Notes: generated by a model from the letters alone, not told the origin. Shown: positions 1 through 10,016, numbered from the stretch's first letter. The stretch is DNA of 64,000 nt from Acidobacteriota bacterium (GCA_023436715.1 JAEZIJ010000232.1:1-64000), one strand, 5' to 3'. Numbers and translations: made by a program.

Positions 1-161
1 ACTCCGCCTGTGTGGGTTTCGACTGCTTGAGATTCGACTTGAGCATTGAACATGAAATCCTTCTCCGCCCTCGACAGTAATTAACAGCGGGGAAGGTGTC
101 TCAGTCATGTTGGCACAGAGGGGATCGGCGTTCACCGACCGGAACCGCTGGATGAAGACAG

Positions 162-794
162 CTACGAAATAATACCCGGGCACACTGGACGGCCGCTCAG
201 CTTAACAGCACCCCATGTGCCGTCTCTCTTTTTTTCGTAGAGGTTCACCGTTTGTCTCGCACAGGTCGGTCCGCAATAAGCGGATACGCTCACGACTGCA
301 AGCGTATGGTTCGCATTGAAGTATACGTTGCTCAGCCGGATCACATCTGTGCTGCCCGGGAACTGCGCTGCGAGTTGCCCGTCGGAATCCGGCCGCATGG
401 ACAGGGCTTTCGCCAAGACGCGGGCTTCGTTTTCATCGATGAGCCTGTAAGGTTTCCCGGCACGAAACTTGGGATCGATCCGGATGTGATCGTGCTTGTG
501 TGCCTCGTACTCGGCCAAGAGTTCATCAAATGCAACTCGACGCGCAGGGCCAACCTGGATACATTCGCGCAAATCTATTTCGCCGAGGAATACGCCCGTC
601 GTGTGTTCGATCAGGTAAATCTGGTTCCCATCCCGATGGCTAAGGTCTGGTTTTTGCATCACAAGTGAATAGAGGGCGTATACGTCGGCTCCGTGCTCCG
701 GAGGGAGTGACCTTGGAGTGGCGGTCGCGGTGGATTTTTGGGAGCCGGTCGCGCAGGTGAGGAACATTAGAAGCAAGGCTGCTGTGTAGCGCAT
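162..794 (-). CDS. Hypothetical exported protein, 210 aa
   Basis: Function not recognised. The first ~20 residues (MRYTAALLLMFLTCATGS) form a hydrophobic signal peptide with a Cys near the cleavage site. The residues before that Cys are not a clean lipobox, so it may be a lipoprotein or simply secreted. The body is mixed alpha/beta with no motif I know, and two Cys near the C-terminus (CGPTC) could form a disulfide. There is no Shine-Dalgarno before the ATG. Instead TATCAT (801-806 on the minus strand) lies exactly 6 nt upstream, suggesting a leaderless transcript. Confidence 0.7.
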   Translation of the reverse strand: MRYTAALLLMFLTCATGSQKSTATATPRSLPPEHGADVYALYSLVMQKPDLSHRDGNQIYLIEHTTGVFLGEIDLRECIQVGPARRVAFDELLAEYEAHKHDHIRIDPKFRAGKPYRLIDENEARVLAKALSMRPDSDGQLAAQFPGSTDVIRLSNVYFNANHTLAVVSVSAYCGPTCARQTVNLYEKKRDGTWGAVKLSGRPVCPGIIS

Positions 795-923
795 GACGTA
801 ATGATATGCCTAGTCTGGGCATCGCCGTATCCAAGGCAGGGCGGCAGGTTTGCTGAAACTGGCGTTTGCGAAACCATGTCAGGAACGATAAGTCTTAATA
901 CGGGACAATGAGTCCAGCCGGGG

Positions 924-1232
924 TCAATCACCAATGAATTTCAGGTACGTGTGGACCTCGTCGCGGCAGCGTCGAGCGAGTGACTCGACAGCCGAAACAA
1001 GGCTCCGCTCTTCAGCGGTCCCGGCCTTTTGCAACACGACGGCCCATTCTTTCAGGAATCGGGGCATCTGTAGATGGTTGAAGGTGGTGTCGCCATAAGG
1101 GTCGATTGATCCCAACATGGGGTAGTGATCGTCGCCCACTTCCGGCAGCAACTTGTCGAGAGTGCATCGGGGGTCGTCGATGCCGGCGATGCGACCTCCA
1201 AGCTCGTCTTGCAATTCGATGTTGAATCCCAT
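924..1232 (-). CDS. Conserved hypothetical protein, 102 aa
   Basis: A small acidic soluble protein. The segment around residues 36-58 (LGSIDPYGDTTFNHLQMP) and the ending HTYLKFIGD match my memory of a widespread small protein of unknown function with a conserved 'SIDPYGDT.FN.LQ' core. It has no signal peptide or membrane segment. It lies downstream of, and on the same strand as, the DUF6882-like gene. I cannot assign a role. Confidence 0.65.
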   Translation of the reverse strand: MGFNIELQDELGGRIAGIDDPRCTLDKLLPEVGDDHYPMLGSIDPYGDTTFNHLQMPRFLKEWAVVLQKAGTAEERSLVSAVESLARRCRDEVHTYLKFIGD

Positions 1233-1364
1233 TTCCGCGCTCGTTTTTAACCCATCATTATGGCGGTTTCTGCTCGAGAATGATAAGTCCCGATATCCGA
1301 GAATGGCCCTCGCGTGCGCGGCCAGACGGAAACATTGCTGAACCGGCGTTGTTCCAGTTGGCGG

Positions 1365-2198
1365 CTACTGGATGGTTGGATCCTGTCTTCTGAGGGACTC
1401 GTAGCAGCGGTGACACAGCAGCTTGATCCTAATCCGCCCTTCGTTCTTTTCGTTCCACTCGCCCCGTTCCTGATACACCTCATCGCAGCGTGCGCACCAA
1501 GCGTCCGGCCAGGGATTAGCGGCAGTAGGGAGATCGCAGAACCATTCCTGTTTGGGCTCCGCAACTAAATGTTCACAGACGTATGTCGGCCTGCCCAGAC
1601 CGTGCAGTTCGCAGTCCACCGCGCCATGGCTCGGCGCAGGAAGCGGCTGGGCGTCTGCGCCGGAGTCGGCAAAGTTCAAATCAGTGTAAACCAAATATGT
1701 GAAGCCGGAATCATAGGGGCACCGATAGCCACCCTTGGCTCCGATGACCCGGGCAGCAATGGCGGTCATTTCCCACCCGAGATATTCATCGTCGGGTAAC
1801 GCAGGCTTAGTCAACTGAGGTAATCCCTCCCTCTCGCCGAACGCTCGGACTTCGCAGATCCGAGCGGTCACGGAGCCGGGGAAATTCTCATTGGCCCAAC
1901 CCCAGAGCCATGTATTCGAGGCCGTCGATGTGGTCCCGACGACCTGGACGGAGGCGATCACCTTCGGCGTGCCTTCCTCTGAAAAGACGAGCTTTCCCGC
2001 ATTGAGATCGTAGTCCCAGCGCGGCCAAGATGTAATCCGAAATCGCTCGTCGCACCTGTCGTTAAGATCCGAAAGGGCGTGAACTGATTCGTGTCGAAAT
2101 TGTTTGAACTCCTCTGGGCTCAAGCAGCCTCCGTCGTCCAACCCATTATTGCCCAGGTTAGAACTGGTCAGCGGACGAAAAGTCGCGTTACCGTCCAT
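1365..2198 (-). CDS. DUF6882-like protein with C-terminal Cys-rich segment, 277 aa
   Basis: The N-terminal ~130 residues carry the pattern W.YDL.AGKLVFSE...VIASVQVVGT.S..S.TWLWGWAN, typical of DUF6882-type proteins of unknown function. The C-terminal ~80 residues have paired Cys and His (CELHG, CEHL, WFCD, WCARCDE, LCHRCYE) that look like one or two zinc ribbons or knuckles. The ATG is preceded by a GAGGG-like Shine-Dalgarno. No enzymatic motif is visible. Fusion of a DUF6882 module to a metal-binding tail suggests a regulatory or binding role, but that is inference only. Confidence 0.7.
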   Translation of the reverse strand: MDGNATFRPLTSSNLGNNGLDDGGCLSPEEFKQFRHESVHALSDLNDRCDERFRITSWPRWDYDLNAGKLVFSEEGTPKVIASVQVVGTTSTASNTWLWGWANENFPGSVTARICEVRAFGEREGLPQLTKPALPDDEYLGWEMTAIAARVIGAKGGYRCPYDSGFTYLVYTDLNFADSGADAQPLPAPSHGAVDCELHGLGRPTYVCEHLVAEPKQEWFCDLPTAANPWPDAWCARCDEVYQERGEWNEKNEGRIRIKLLCHRCYESLRRQDPTIQ

Positions 2199-2314
2199 TG
2201 ACCCTCGCGTGCCTCAGAACGACGGCACGATGACTGACGCAGCGCCTGCGGCCCACCATGCTGTTGGATGCTTTAAGCACTCGGCGGGCAGTGTAACGAT
2301 TGGTCGCTTACCCT

Positions 2315-3373
2315 CTACGGCGTGAAGTTCTCGCGTCCCGTAAGGCCGAGGGCAAACGCCGCGAGCAGGTCCGCGGCGCGGTCGAGGTCGCGCAGAGAGA
2401 CCATCTCGACCGGGCTGTGCATGTAGCGGTTCGGGACGCCGATCAGGCCGGCGGCGACGCCCGCGCGGGTAATCTGTATGGCGTTTGCGTCCGTGCCAGT
2501 GGCGGCGCCGTGGGCGGCAAGCTGGTGCGGTATCTCGCGCGCTTTAGCCGCTTCGATCAGCCGCTCGACCACGCGCGGGTTCATGTTCGGGCCGCGGTAA
2601 ATCACCGGGCCTTTGTCGAGCGCGATGTCGCCCTCCTGCTTCTTGTCTATGCTCGGGCAGTCGGTGGCGTGGCAAACGTCGATTGCAATGCCGACGTGCG
2701 GATCGACCCGAAACGTGCTGGTTTTCGAGCCGCGGAGGCCGATCTCCTCCTGCACAGTGGACACGGCGTATAGGGCGCAGTTCAGCGTCCCTCCTTGCGT
2801 CCGGCGCAAGGCTTCGATCGCGATCCAGAGGCCGGCTTTGTCGTCCATCGCGGGCGCGCTGGCGCGTTCGTTCAGCATTGGCCGGAAGCTCAGATCCACC
2901 GTGACCGGGTCGCCCAGCCGGACCCGCGATGACGCGTCCGCCTGGTCCTTGGCGCCAATGTCCACCCAGAGGTCCTTCATCTTCGTGACCTGCTTACGTT
3001 CCTCGTCGGTCAGGAGGTGAATCGGCTTCCGCGCGATGGCGCCAAAGACGGAGCCGCTTTCGGTCCACACGGTCACCCTCTGGCCGACGATGATCTGCGG
3101 GTCCCAGCCGCCTATGGCCTGCACGTAAAGAAAACCGTCGTTATCGATGTACCGCACCAGAAGGCCGATCTGATCGCAGTGTCCCGCCAGCATCACCCTG
3201 AGAGGCGCGCCGGGATTCCGGGCGGCGATCACATTGCCGTGCACATCCGTGACGACCTCGTCGGAGAAGCCGGCCGCGTATTGACGGACGATCTCCTGCA
3301 CCGGACGCTCATAGCCCGATGGGGACGGCGTCTCGAGGATGTTCTTGAGAAACTCCAGTGCCTGCGGTTCCAT
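2315..3373 (-). CDS. M42 family metallo-aminopeptidase
   Basis: A 352-aa cytosolic di-zinc aminopeptidase of the M42 (glutamyl aminopeptidase/TET) family, which trims N-terminal residues from peptides. Metal and catalytic motifs appear in order: AGHCDQIG near residue 67, the bridging Asp in AMDDKAGLW near 178, the catalytic EE in VQEEIGLRG near 212, AIDVCHATD near 235, and a late His in AAHGAATGTD near 308. Length is typical. It is divergent from the small exported protein at 3438, with a shared ~65-bp intergenic region. Confidence 0.93.
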   Translation of the reverse strand: MEPQALEFLKNILETPSPSGYERPVQEIVRQYAAGFSDEVVTDVHGNVIAARNPGAPLRVMLAGHCDQIGLLVRYIDNDGFLYVQAIGGWDPQIIVGQRVTVWTESGSVFGAIARKPIHLLTDEERKQVTKMKDLWVDIGAKDQADASSRVRLGDPVTVDLSFRPMLNERASAPAMDDKAGLWIAIEALRRTQGGTLNCALYAVSTVQEEIGLRGSKTSTFRVDPHVGIAIDVCHATDCPSIDKKQEGDIALDKGPVIYRGPNMNPRVVERLIEAAKAREIPHQLAAHGAATGTDANAIQITRAGVAAGLIGVPNRYMHSPVEMVSLRDLDRAADLLAAFALGLTGRENFTP

Positions 3374-3437
3374 TTTGATCCGAGTTTAGCGTGTTCGACG
3401 GAACTCCGGCGGGGGAATTCGCGTTTGACAGGACGAT

Positions 3438-3818
3438 ATGCGACTACTTCTTGCAAGCATGCTGGTTATTGGGATGGCGCTTCCGGCCGTTGCTGCCGAT
3501 TTTGCCGGGAAGTGGACGGGCAAGGTCGAATTCAAGACGCCCGAAGGGGCAACGGATACCGCCTATGCCGAGTTCAAGCAGAGCGGCACGGAGGTCACGG
3601 GAGTCTCCGGCCGGAACGAGACGGAGCAGGGTCGAATCGAGAACGCAAAGCTGGTGGGAAATAGGCTGACCTTCCAGTTTTCCCTGCCCCTGGACCCCGG
3701 GCCTCGTGTCTTCAAGGTCAGCCTGGTTGTGGTTGACGCGAACCACATCGAGGGCGACCTGGAAGAGGTTGGAGGCGAGATGGCGGGAAAGCTCTTTCTG
3801 ACCCGCAAGACGACCTGA
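3438..3818 (+). CDS. Small exported protein, 126 aa
   Basis: Function unknown. It has a clear Sec signal peptide (MRLLLASMLVIGMALPAVA-A). The mature part begins DFAGKWTGKVEF and is rich in beta strands (RIENAKLVGNRLTFQFSLP; EGDLEEVGGEMAGKLFLTRK). This resembles the small lipocalin-like secreted beta-barrels common in acidobacterial genomes; resemblance is by pattern only. Shine-Dalgarno-like AGGA precedes the ATG. It is followed on the same strand by the PAP2 gene. Confidence 0.75.
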   Translation: MRLLLASMLVIGMALPAVAADFAGKWTGKVEFKTPEGATDTAYAEFKQSGTEVTGVSGRNETEQGRIENAKLVGNRLTFQFSLPLDPGPRVFKVSLVVVDANHIEGDLEEVGGEMAGKLFLTRKTT

Positions 3819-3862
3819 AGCCGGTGATGAACCGGCGCCGCATGGTGTACATCTAGGTATTG

Positions 3863-4522
3863 ATGACATCGGAGCGTGAGCCCGCGCTTGGCCGCGTTTT
3901 CTTTCTCGGGCTGGGCGCCGCGGTGCTCGCGCTCGTTCTGTTCGCGTGGCTTGCGGACCAGATGCTGGAAGGGCGCACGCGTGCGTTCGATCAGCATGTC
4001 CGCCAGGCAGTCAACGGGCATGCCTCACCCCAACTGACGGCGGTGATGCGGTTCTTCACGGCATTCGGAGCGCCGGCCGTCCTGCTCGTCCTCGCGGCGG
4101 CCGTGATCTTGTTCTTCGTTTACAGGCTGCACTGGAAGCGCGCCGCCGTGCTGTTCGCGATCACCCTTGCCGGCGCGCTTATCCTCGACGGCGCGTTGAA
4201 GCTGGCATTTCACCGTCCCCGCCCGCCCGCTGCTTTTTTCGGAACGCCCCTGCCCGACTCCTACAGTTTTCCGAGCGGGCACGCGCTCTTTTCCGTGTGC
4301 TTCTTCGGGGTCCTGGCGGCGCTTACATCGGCACGGGTGAGGAGCCGGGCGGGCCGCGTCGCCATCTGGCTGACGGCAGCTTTGCTGGCGTTTGTGATCG
4401 GGCTTTCGCGCGTGTACCTCGGAGTTCACTACCCGACCGACGTGATCGCAGGTTACGCCGCGGGCGTCGTATGGATCGGGACGGTGGCCTCGGGAGACTG
4501 GTTGCTCCAGCGAGGCCGCTAG
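3863..4522 (+). CDS. PAP2-family membrane phosphatase, 219 aa
   Basis: An integral-membrane phosphatase of the PAP2/type 2 phosphatidate phosphatase family, probably acting on a lipid phosphate or undecaprenyl diphosphate. The three signature motifs are present: K..FHRPRPP (~115), PSGHALFS (~141) and SRVYLGVHYPTD (~185-195). About five or six hydrophobic helices are visible. I chose the ATG at 3863, with AGGT upstream, rather than the TTG one codon earlier. The substrate cannot be deduced. Confidence 0.9.
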   Translation: MTSEREPALGRVFFLGLGAAVLALVLFAWLADQMLEGRTRAFDQHVRQAVNGHASPQLTAVMRFFTAFGAPAVLLVLAAAVILFFVYRLHWKRAAVLFAITLAGALILDGALKLAFHRPRPPAAFFGTPLPDSYSFPSGHALFSVCFFGVLAALTSARVRSRAGRVAIWLTAALLAFVIGLSRVYLGVHYPTDVIAGYAAGVVWIGTVASGDWLLQRGR

Positions 4523-4525
4523 AAT
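4520..4525 (+). promoter_or_regulatory. -10-like box, leaderless start of M1 peptidase
   Basis: TAGAAT ends six bases before the ATG at 4532, so transcription would begin at or next to the start codon. The GGGGGT between them might instead act as a weak Shine-Dalgarno. Confidence 0.45.
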
Positions 4526-4531
4526 GGGGGT

Positions 4532-7171
4532 ATGCTAAAGCCGCTCGCTTTCCTGCTCGGCGCTGCGCTGATGTACGCGCAAAGCACGGCGTCTCCCCAA
4601 TTCCGCCTGGGCGACACGGTCAAACCCGTCCGATACGCGCTCGATCTGACCATCGTTCCCACCGCCGACACATTCAGCGGAAGGGTTGCCATAGATATCG
4701 AGGTTTGCCAGCCCACGTCCGTCATCCGGATGCATGGCGTCGATCTGACGGTGAAGCAGGCAACGCTCGATATGGCCGGACAGACGCTTGCCGTGCGTCC
4801 GGTGACAGGCCCGAATGAGACGCTCGCGTTTCAGTTCGACCGTGCGGTTCCAGCCGGCAAAGCCGTGCTCCACGTGGCCTACGAGGGCCGGATCAACGCC
4901 AAGAACAGCGCCGGAGTGTTCAAGAACAAGGACGGCGCGGACTGGTACGCTTTCACGCAGTTCGAAGCGACGGATGCGCGCCGTGCCTTCCCCTGCTTCG
5001 ATGAGCCTTCGTTCAAGACTCCATGGCACGTGACGCTGCACGTCCCGGACGGTGAAACCGCGTTCGCGAACACGCCCGTGGTCTCCGAGACGAGGGAGCC
5101 GAACCGCATGAAGGCCATGCGGTTCGCCGAGACCAAGCCTCTTCCGAGTTATCTCGTGGCGTTCGCCGTTGGCCCGTTTGAGACCGTAAACGCGGGCAGA
5201 GCCGGGAAGAACAACACTCCGCTGCGGATCGTCACGCCGCGCGGCAGGGCGGCCGAAGCGGCGTACGCGGCCTCCGTGACGGCACGGATCGTCGAGCTGC
5301 TCGAGAACTACACCGGCATTCCCTACCCCTTCGAGAAGCTGGACAGCATTTCCGTCCCGTTGTTTTTCGGGGCGATGGAAAACCCCGGTCTGGTGACGTA
5401 CGGGCAGCCGATCATCCTGGCGAAGCCGGGCGAAGAAACTACCAGCTTCAAACGGGGATACGCCGAGATCGCCGCGCACGAACTGGCCCACATGTGGTTC
5501 GGCGACCTCGTGACCACAGAATGGTGGAACGACATCTGGCTGAACGAGGCGTTCGCGACCTGGATGGAGCCGAAAATTGTCGGCGCGCTGCGGCCGGAGT
5601 GGCACGCCGAGGCCACACAGGCGCAGGAGACCGTCGCCGTAATGGCGCAGGATGGCCTCGTTTCGGCAAGAAGAATCCGCCAGCCGATCGAATCGCAGAA
5701 CGACATCGCCAACGCGTTCGACGGCATCACGTACAACAAGGGCGCGGCCGTCGTTCGGATGTTCGAGAACTGGGTCGGGCCGGAGACGTTCCAGAAGGGC
5801 GTGCAGCAGTACCTGCGGCGCCACGCATACGGCAATGCGACAGCAGCGGACTTTCTCGCGGCAATCAGCGCGGCTGCGGGACGCGACGTTGTGCCGGCAT
5901 TCTCGACTTTTCTCGATCAGGCCGGCGTGCCGCTCGTCTCGGCCAGACTCAAGTGCGGACAGGGCGCGCAGCCGGCGCTCGAACTCGCGCAGAAGCGCTT
6001 TCTGCCGCTCGGCTCGAAAGGCTCGGCGCGGCAGACATGGCAGATCCCGGTGTGCTTCAAATACGGCGACGGCACGAGTGCGAAACAGCAGTGCGCCGTG
6101 CTGGACCGGCCGCAAGTTGAAGTGGCGCTGGCCGGGGCAAACAGTTGCCCGTCCTGGGTGGTGCTGAACGCCGGAGAGAGCGGATACTACCGCACGCTTT
6201 ACGAAGGCGGGCTGCTCGACGGAGTGCTGGCGGATGGTGGCAGGCGCATGAGCGTGCCGGAGCGCGTCGGTTTACTCAGTGACATTCAGGCGGCGGCTTC
6301 AAGCGGCGATCTTCCGGCCGGAACGGCGCTTCGCCTCGTGCCCGAGTTCGCGGGCGATCCCAACCGTCAGATCGTGTCCAGCACCGTCAACATCGCTCGC
6401 AGCATAAACGAGCATTTGGTCCAGGACGATCTGCGGCCGAACTACCGGCGCTTCATCGAAACAACCTACGGCGCGAAGGCGCGCGAATTGGGCTGGCAGC
6501 CGAAGCCTGGAGAGGACGACGACACCGGCCTGCTGCGTCCCGTGCTTCTGGATTTGGCGGCAAACGTGGGCGAGGACCCAACGCTGATCGCCCAAGCGGA
6601 CAAACTCGCCCGTCAGTGGCTCGACGATCACAGCGCGGTTTCTTCAGACATGGCCGGGCTTGTGCTGAAGACGGCCGCGCGCCACGGCAACCGCTCGCTT
6701 TACGACCGCCTGCTCGCCGAGCTCAACAAGACGAAGGACGAAGACACGCGCGGGGACCTGCTCGCGGCCATCGGCTCGTTTCGCGAACCGGCGATCGTGA
6801 AGGCCAATTTCGACCTGCTGGTTTCCGGCAAACTCGATCCTCGCGAATCGTTCGGATTGCTCATGGGGCCGGTGAGAGACCCTGAGACGCGCACCATGCC
6901 GTTCGAGTTTGTTCGCCGGAATTACGACCAGGTGATCGCGAGCCTGCCGCAATCGGTGGGGGTGGACGCCGGAGCGTACCTGCCTATGATCGCAACCGGG
7001 TTCTGCGACGAACGTCGCCGCACTGAGGCGGCGGAGTTCTTCAACGAGCGCGCGGCGAAGGCGTCCGGCGGGCCGAGGATGCTGGCCCAGGCGCTCGAGC
7101 AGATCGGCTTGTGCATCGCCCGGCAGAAGGCGCAGGAGCCCGCGGTCGCGGCTTTCCTGAGAAACTATTGA
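4532..7171 (+). CDS. M1 family zinc aminopeptidase, exported
   Basis: An 879-aa member of the M1 (aminopeptidase N-like) family that removes N-terminal residues from peptides. A short signal peptide (ending AQS) suggests periplasmic or exported location. Visible motifs are the exopeptidase signature GAMENPG (~289), zinc site HELAHMWFGDLVTTE (~316) with the third ligand in NEAFATW (~338), and the transition-state Tyr region ITYNKGAAVVRMFE (~399). The C-terminal half is the helical ERAP1-like domain. Length is usual for the family. It may share a transcript with the YkgJ gene, which starts one base after its stop. Confidence 0.95.
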   Translation: MLKPLAFLLGAALMYAQSTASPQFRLGDTVKPVRYALDLTIVPTADTFSGRVAIDIEVCQPTSVIRMHGVDLTVKQATLDMAGQTLAVRPVTGPNETLAFQFDRAVPAGKAVLHVAYEGRINAKNSAGVFKNKDGADWYAFTQFEATDARRAFPCFDEPSFKTPWHVTLHVPDGETAFANTPVVSETREPNRMKAMRFAETKPLPSYLVAFAVGPFETVNAGRAGKNNTPLRIVTPRGRAAEAAYAASVTARIVELLENYTGIPYPFEKLDSISVPLFFGAMENPGLVTYGQPIILAKPGEETTSFKRGYAEIAAHELAHMWFGDLVTTEWWNDIWLNEAFATWMEPKIVGALRPEWHAEATQAQETVAVMAQDGLVSARRIRQPIESQNDIANAFDGITYNKGAAVVRMFENWVGPETFQKGVQQYLRRHAYGNATAADFLAAISAAAGRDVVPAFSTFLDQAGVPLVSARLKCGQGAQPALELAQKRFLPLGSKGSARQTWQIPVCFKYGDGTSAKQQCAVLDRPQVEVALAGANSCPSWVVLNAGESGYYRTLYEGGLLDGVLADGGRRMSVPERVGLLSDIQAAASSGDLPAGTALRLVPEFAGDPNRQIVSSTVNIARSINEHLVQDDLRPNYRRFIETTYGAKARELGWQPKPGEDDDTGLLRPVLLDLAANVGEDPTLIAQADKLARQWLDDHSAVSSDMAGLVLKTAARHGNRSLYDRLLAELNKTKDEDTRGDLLAAIGSFREPAIVKANFDLLVSGKLDPRESFGLLMGPVRDPETRTMPFEFVRRNYDQVIASLPQSVGVDAGAYLPMIATGFCDERRRTEAAEFFNERAAKASGGPRMLAQALEQIGLCIARQKAQEPAVAAFLRNY

Positions 7172-7172
7172 G

Positions 7173-7907
7173 ATGGCCGAAGAGCGCATCGGATTCAAGA
7201 TCCAGTTGTCGCTGTGCGACAGAACCATCGACGCGACAACGTCCGTCCCGAACGAGCCGTTGCGCGTAGCGGATCTGCTGCCCGTGCTGCTTTCTTTCGA
7301 CACTGCGGTGGTCGGCATGGCGGCGGACAAGTCCCACAGCGACGGGCTGCCGGTTTCCTGCACGAACGGCTGCGGCGCGTGCTGCCGCCAGGTTGTTCCC
7401 ATCAGCGAGGCGGAGGCGATCTATCTGGCCGAACTGGTTGCCGGGATGCCGGCCGAAGAGCAGGCACGTATGCGGCAGCGCTTCTCTGAAGCTATCGACG
7501 CCCTCGGCGAACCGCTCATGGCCCGTCTGCGCGATACATCCAAGGCACCGGACCTGCCGTCGCGGCGCGACCTTGGGCAGGAGTATTTCAGCCGCGCGGT
7601 TCCCTGCCCGTTTCTGGAAAACGAAAGCTGCACGATCTACGAGCACCGGCCCATGAGTTGCCGCGAGTACCTCGTGACATCGCCGGCTCCCGAGTGCAGA
7701 ACGCCGAGTGCGGAGACGATCAGGCCCGTGGAGGTTCCGCTGAAGCTATCGAGGATTCTCTACTGCTTCGGCGACGGCGCGGGCAACGAAAAATCGCGAT
7801 GGCTGCCCCTCGTGCTCGCGCTCGAGTACGCGGCCGCCCGCCAACCCGATACGCGCTTCCCCGGCCCCGAGCTATTCAAAAACTTCGTAAGCGCGATGAC
7901 GAAGTGA
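7173..7907 (+). CDS. YkgJ-family cysteine-cluster protein
   Basis: A 244-aa protein with the YkgJ/CxxCxxCC zinc- or iron-chelating signature: CTNGCGACCRQ (~66-76), then CPFLENESCTIYEHRPMSC and a further Cys (PAPEC). Members are proposed to bind an Fe-S or Zn centre; no reaction is established. It starts one base after the M1 peptidase stop, so the two are probably translationally coupled. No signal peptide. Confidence 0.85.
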   Translation: MAEERIGFKIQLSLCDRTIDATTSVPNEPLRVADLLPVLLSFDTAVVGMAADKSHSDGLPVSCTNGCGACCRQVVPISEAEAIYLAELVAGMPAEEQARMRQRFSEAIDALGEPLMARLRDTSKAPDLPSRRDLGQEYFSRAVPCPFLENESCTIYEHRPMSCREYLVTSPAPECRTPSAETIRPVEVPLKLSRILYCFGDGAGNEKSRWLPLVLALEYAAARQPDTRFPGPELFKNFVSAMTK

Positions 7908-7951
7908 GTCCTACTCGGCCCAGACCATTCAATTCTCGCGATTAAGTCCTT

Positions 7952-8992
7952 ATGACACCAAGAGAGAGAGTCCTGACAGCGCTGGATCATCGGCGGCCCG
8001 ACCGAACGCCACGCGATTTTTGGGCGGAAGAACCAACCTGGAATCGTTTATTGGAGTACGTCGGGAACTGCGACCGTGAACGGGTACTCGACGACTTGGG
8101 TATCGATGTGCGCCACCTCGAGGTCGTGGCTCCAGCCGAGCGGGCGCTTGGCGACGGGATCTACCAGAACTTTTGGGGGGAGCGTTATATATACCGGCAG
8201 ACGCCGTGGGGTCCGCTTCGCGAAGACGTGCGCGGAGCACTGGCCGGGGCGGAAACATACGCCGATCTGACGCAGTTTGGCTGGCCCTCGCCGGATCAGT
8301 TCAATTATGGCTCTCTGGCCAGTCAGTGCCAACGCGGGGACACTTACGCCCTTCTTTACGGTTTTGCCGATATATGGCAGCGTCCCGCCTTGGTGCGCGG
8401 CTGGGAAGAAATGTTTGTGGATATGGTGGAACGGCCGGAATGGGTGCATTACCTTTGCCGCAGATTCACTGATTTCTATAAAGAAGACTATACCCGAGCC
8501 GCCGAGGCCACCCAGGGGAGAATCGATCTGTACCTGCTGATTAGCGATCTGGGAAGCCAGGCACGCCCCCTCATCTCGGTTCCGATGTTCCGCGAATTCG
8601 TCGCACCTTACCTCAAGGAGATGGTGGATTGCATTCACGGTCTGGGAGCGAAGGTGCTATATCATAGCTGCGGGTATGTCCGGCCGTTCATTTCCGAGCT
8701 GATTGGAATCGGGGTAGATGTGTTGGATCCGATTCAGCCGGTGAGAAGCGAAATGTCACCGGAACGCTTGAAGGCCGATTTCGGTGGCCGGCTGTGCTTC
8801 CATGGTGGCATCGACATGCAGCATCTGCTGCCACACGGCTCTCCCGGTCAGATTAGTGCGGAAGCGCGCCGGTACTGCGAAGTCCTTGGACAAGATGGCG
8901 GCTACATCCTGGCCCCTGCCCACCTGTTCCAGCCCGATGTCCCACCCCAGAACATTCTCGCTCTGTATGAGCAGGAAGAACTTCGCCGTTGA
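7952..8992 (+). CDS. Uroporphyrinogen decarboxylase-family (methyltransferase-like) protein
   Basis: A 346-aa TIM-barrel protein of the UroD/MtaA superfamily. The start (MTPRERVLTALDHRRPDRTPRDFW) and the late YHSCGYV (~235) and FHGGIDMQ (~288) segments fit the corrinoid-methyltransferase branch rather than HemE, which has a conserved Arg-rich N-terminus missing here. The His/Cys of HSCG could be zinc ligands. No corrinoid protein or activator gene is adjacent, so the substrate is unknown. It uses more AT-rich codons in places (TTA, ATA) than its neighbours, a weak hint of separate origin. Confidence 0.85.
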   Translation: MTPRERVLTALDHRRPDRTPRDFWAEEPTWNRLLEYVGNCDRERVLDDLGIDVRHLEVVAPAERALGDGIYQNFWGERYIYRQTPWGPLREDVRGALAGAETYADLTQFGWPSPDQFNYGSLASQCQRGDTYALLYGFADIWQRPALVRGWEEMFVDMVERPEWVHYLCRRFTDFYKEDYTRAAEATQGRIDLYLLISDLGSQARPLISVPMFREFVAPYLKEMVDCIHGLGAKVLYHSCGYVRPFISELIGIGVDVLDPIQPVRSEMSPERLKADFGGRLCFHGGIDMQHLLPHGSPGQISAEARRYCEVLGQDGGYILAPAHLFQPDVPPQNILALYEQEELRR

Positions 8993-9020
8993 TGGAGGTG
9001 GCTGGGGCGTGGTGCGCGCG

Positions 9021-10012
9021 CTAGCTTCTCAGCCCCTCCGCAATCGCATCTGCGATCTTCTTCCCGTGAAAGCGGCCGTTCTCGATGAAGATCTCGTTCG
9101 TGTGCATCCCCGCCACGATCACCCCTGCCAGGTAAATGCCCTTCCGGTCGCTCTCCAGCGTCTCGGGGTTCGTGTTCGGCCGCCCGCTCGCGGGATCGAT
9201 CGCAATTCCGTGCTCGCCCAAAAAGCCGATATCCGGATGGTATCCGATCATCGCGAACACAAAATCGTTCTTCCGCTCAATCATCCCATCCGGTGTTTCA
9301 ACGAGGATCGAGTCTTCCCGAATCTCCGCGATCCGCGAACGGAAGTGCGCTGTTACCTCTCCGAATTTCACGCGGTTTTCCAGGTCCGGTCTGATCCAGT
9401 ACTTCACCTGCTCCGACATCGCCTGCCCGCGATGAATCAGCGTCACGCGCGCGCCGCTGCGGAACAACTCCAACGCCGCAATCGCCGCTGAGTTCTTCCC
9501 GCCGACCACCGCCACATCCATGTCGTAATACGGGTGCGGTTCCTTGTAGTAGTAGATGACCTTATCGAGATCCTCCCCGTGCACGTTCAGCCGGTTCGGC
9601 AAATCGTAGTAGCCGGTGGCGAGCACGACTTTGCGCGCTTCGTAAGCGAGCGGGCATCCGGTGCGGTCCATTGTGCGCACAACGAACGCGCCATCCTCAC
9701 CCTCGATGCGCTCCACCCGCTCGTATTGATGGATGTTCAGCCTGTAGTGCTCGGCGACCCGCCGGTAGTACTTCAGCGCCTCCGTCCGGTTGGGCTTTTC
9801 CCGAATCGACGTCATCGGAATATCGCCGATCTCCAGCAACTCCGGCGTTGTGAAGAACACCATGTGTGTCGGGTAGTGGTAGATCGAATTCAGCAGGCAT
9901 CCCTTGTCGAAAATGACGGTCGAGATGCCGCGCCGCTCCAGTTCGATGCCACACGCCAGACCCGTCGGTCCGGCGCCCACCACCACGGCATCGAACCGCG
10001 GCGCCGGGCCGT

Positions 10013-10016
<4 letters not shown>
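9021..10016 (-). CDS. YpdA-like FAD/NADPH thiol-disulfide reductase
   Basis: A 331-aa flavoprotein with an N-terminal FAD Rossmann motif (VVVGAGPTGLACGIELERRG) and a second nucleotide-binding motif (VAVVGGKNSAAIAALEL, ~169). It matches the YpdA family, described in Firmicutes as bacillithiol-disulfide reductase. It lacks the CxxC redox pair of thioredoxin reductase, consistent with YpdA. The C-terminal GIYLAGVIVAGMHTNEIFIENGR closes the FAD site. Its start overlaps the alaS stop (ATGA), so it is coupled to alaS. The thiol used by this organism is not shown by the window. Confidence 0.88.
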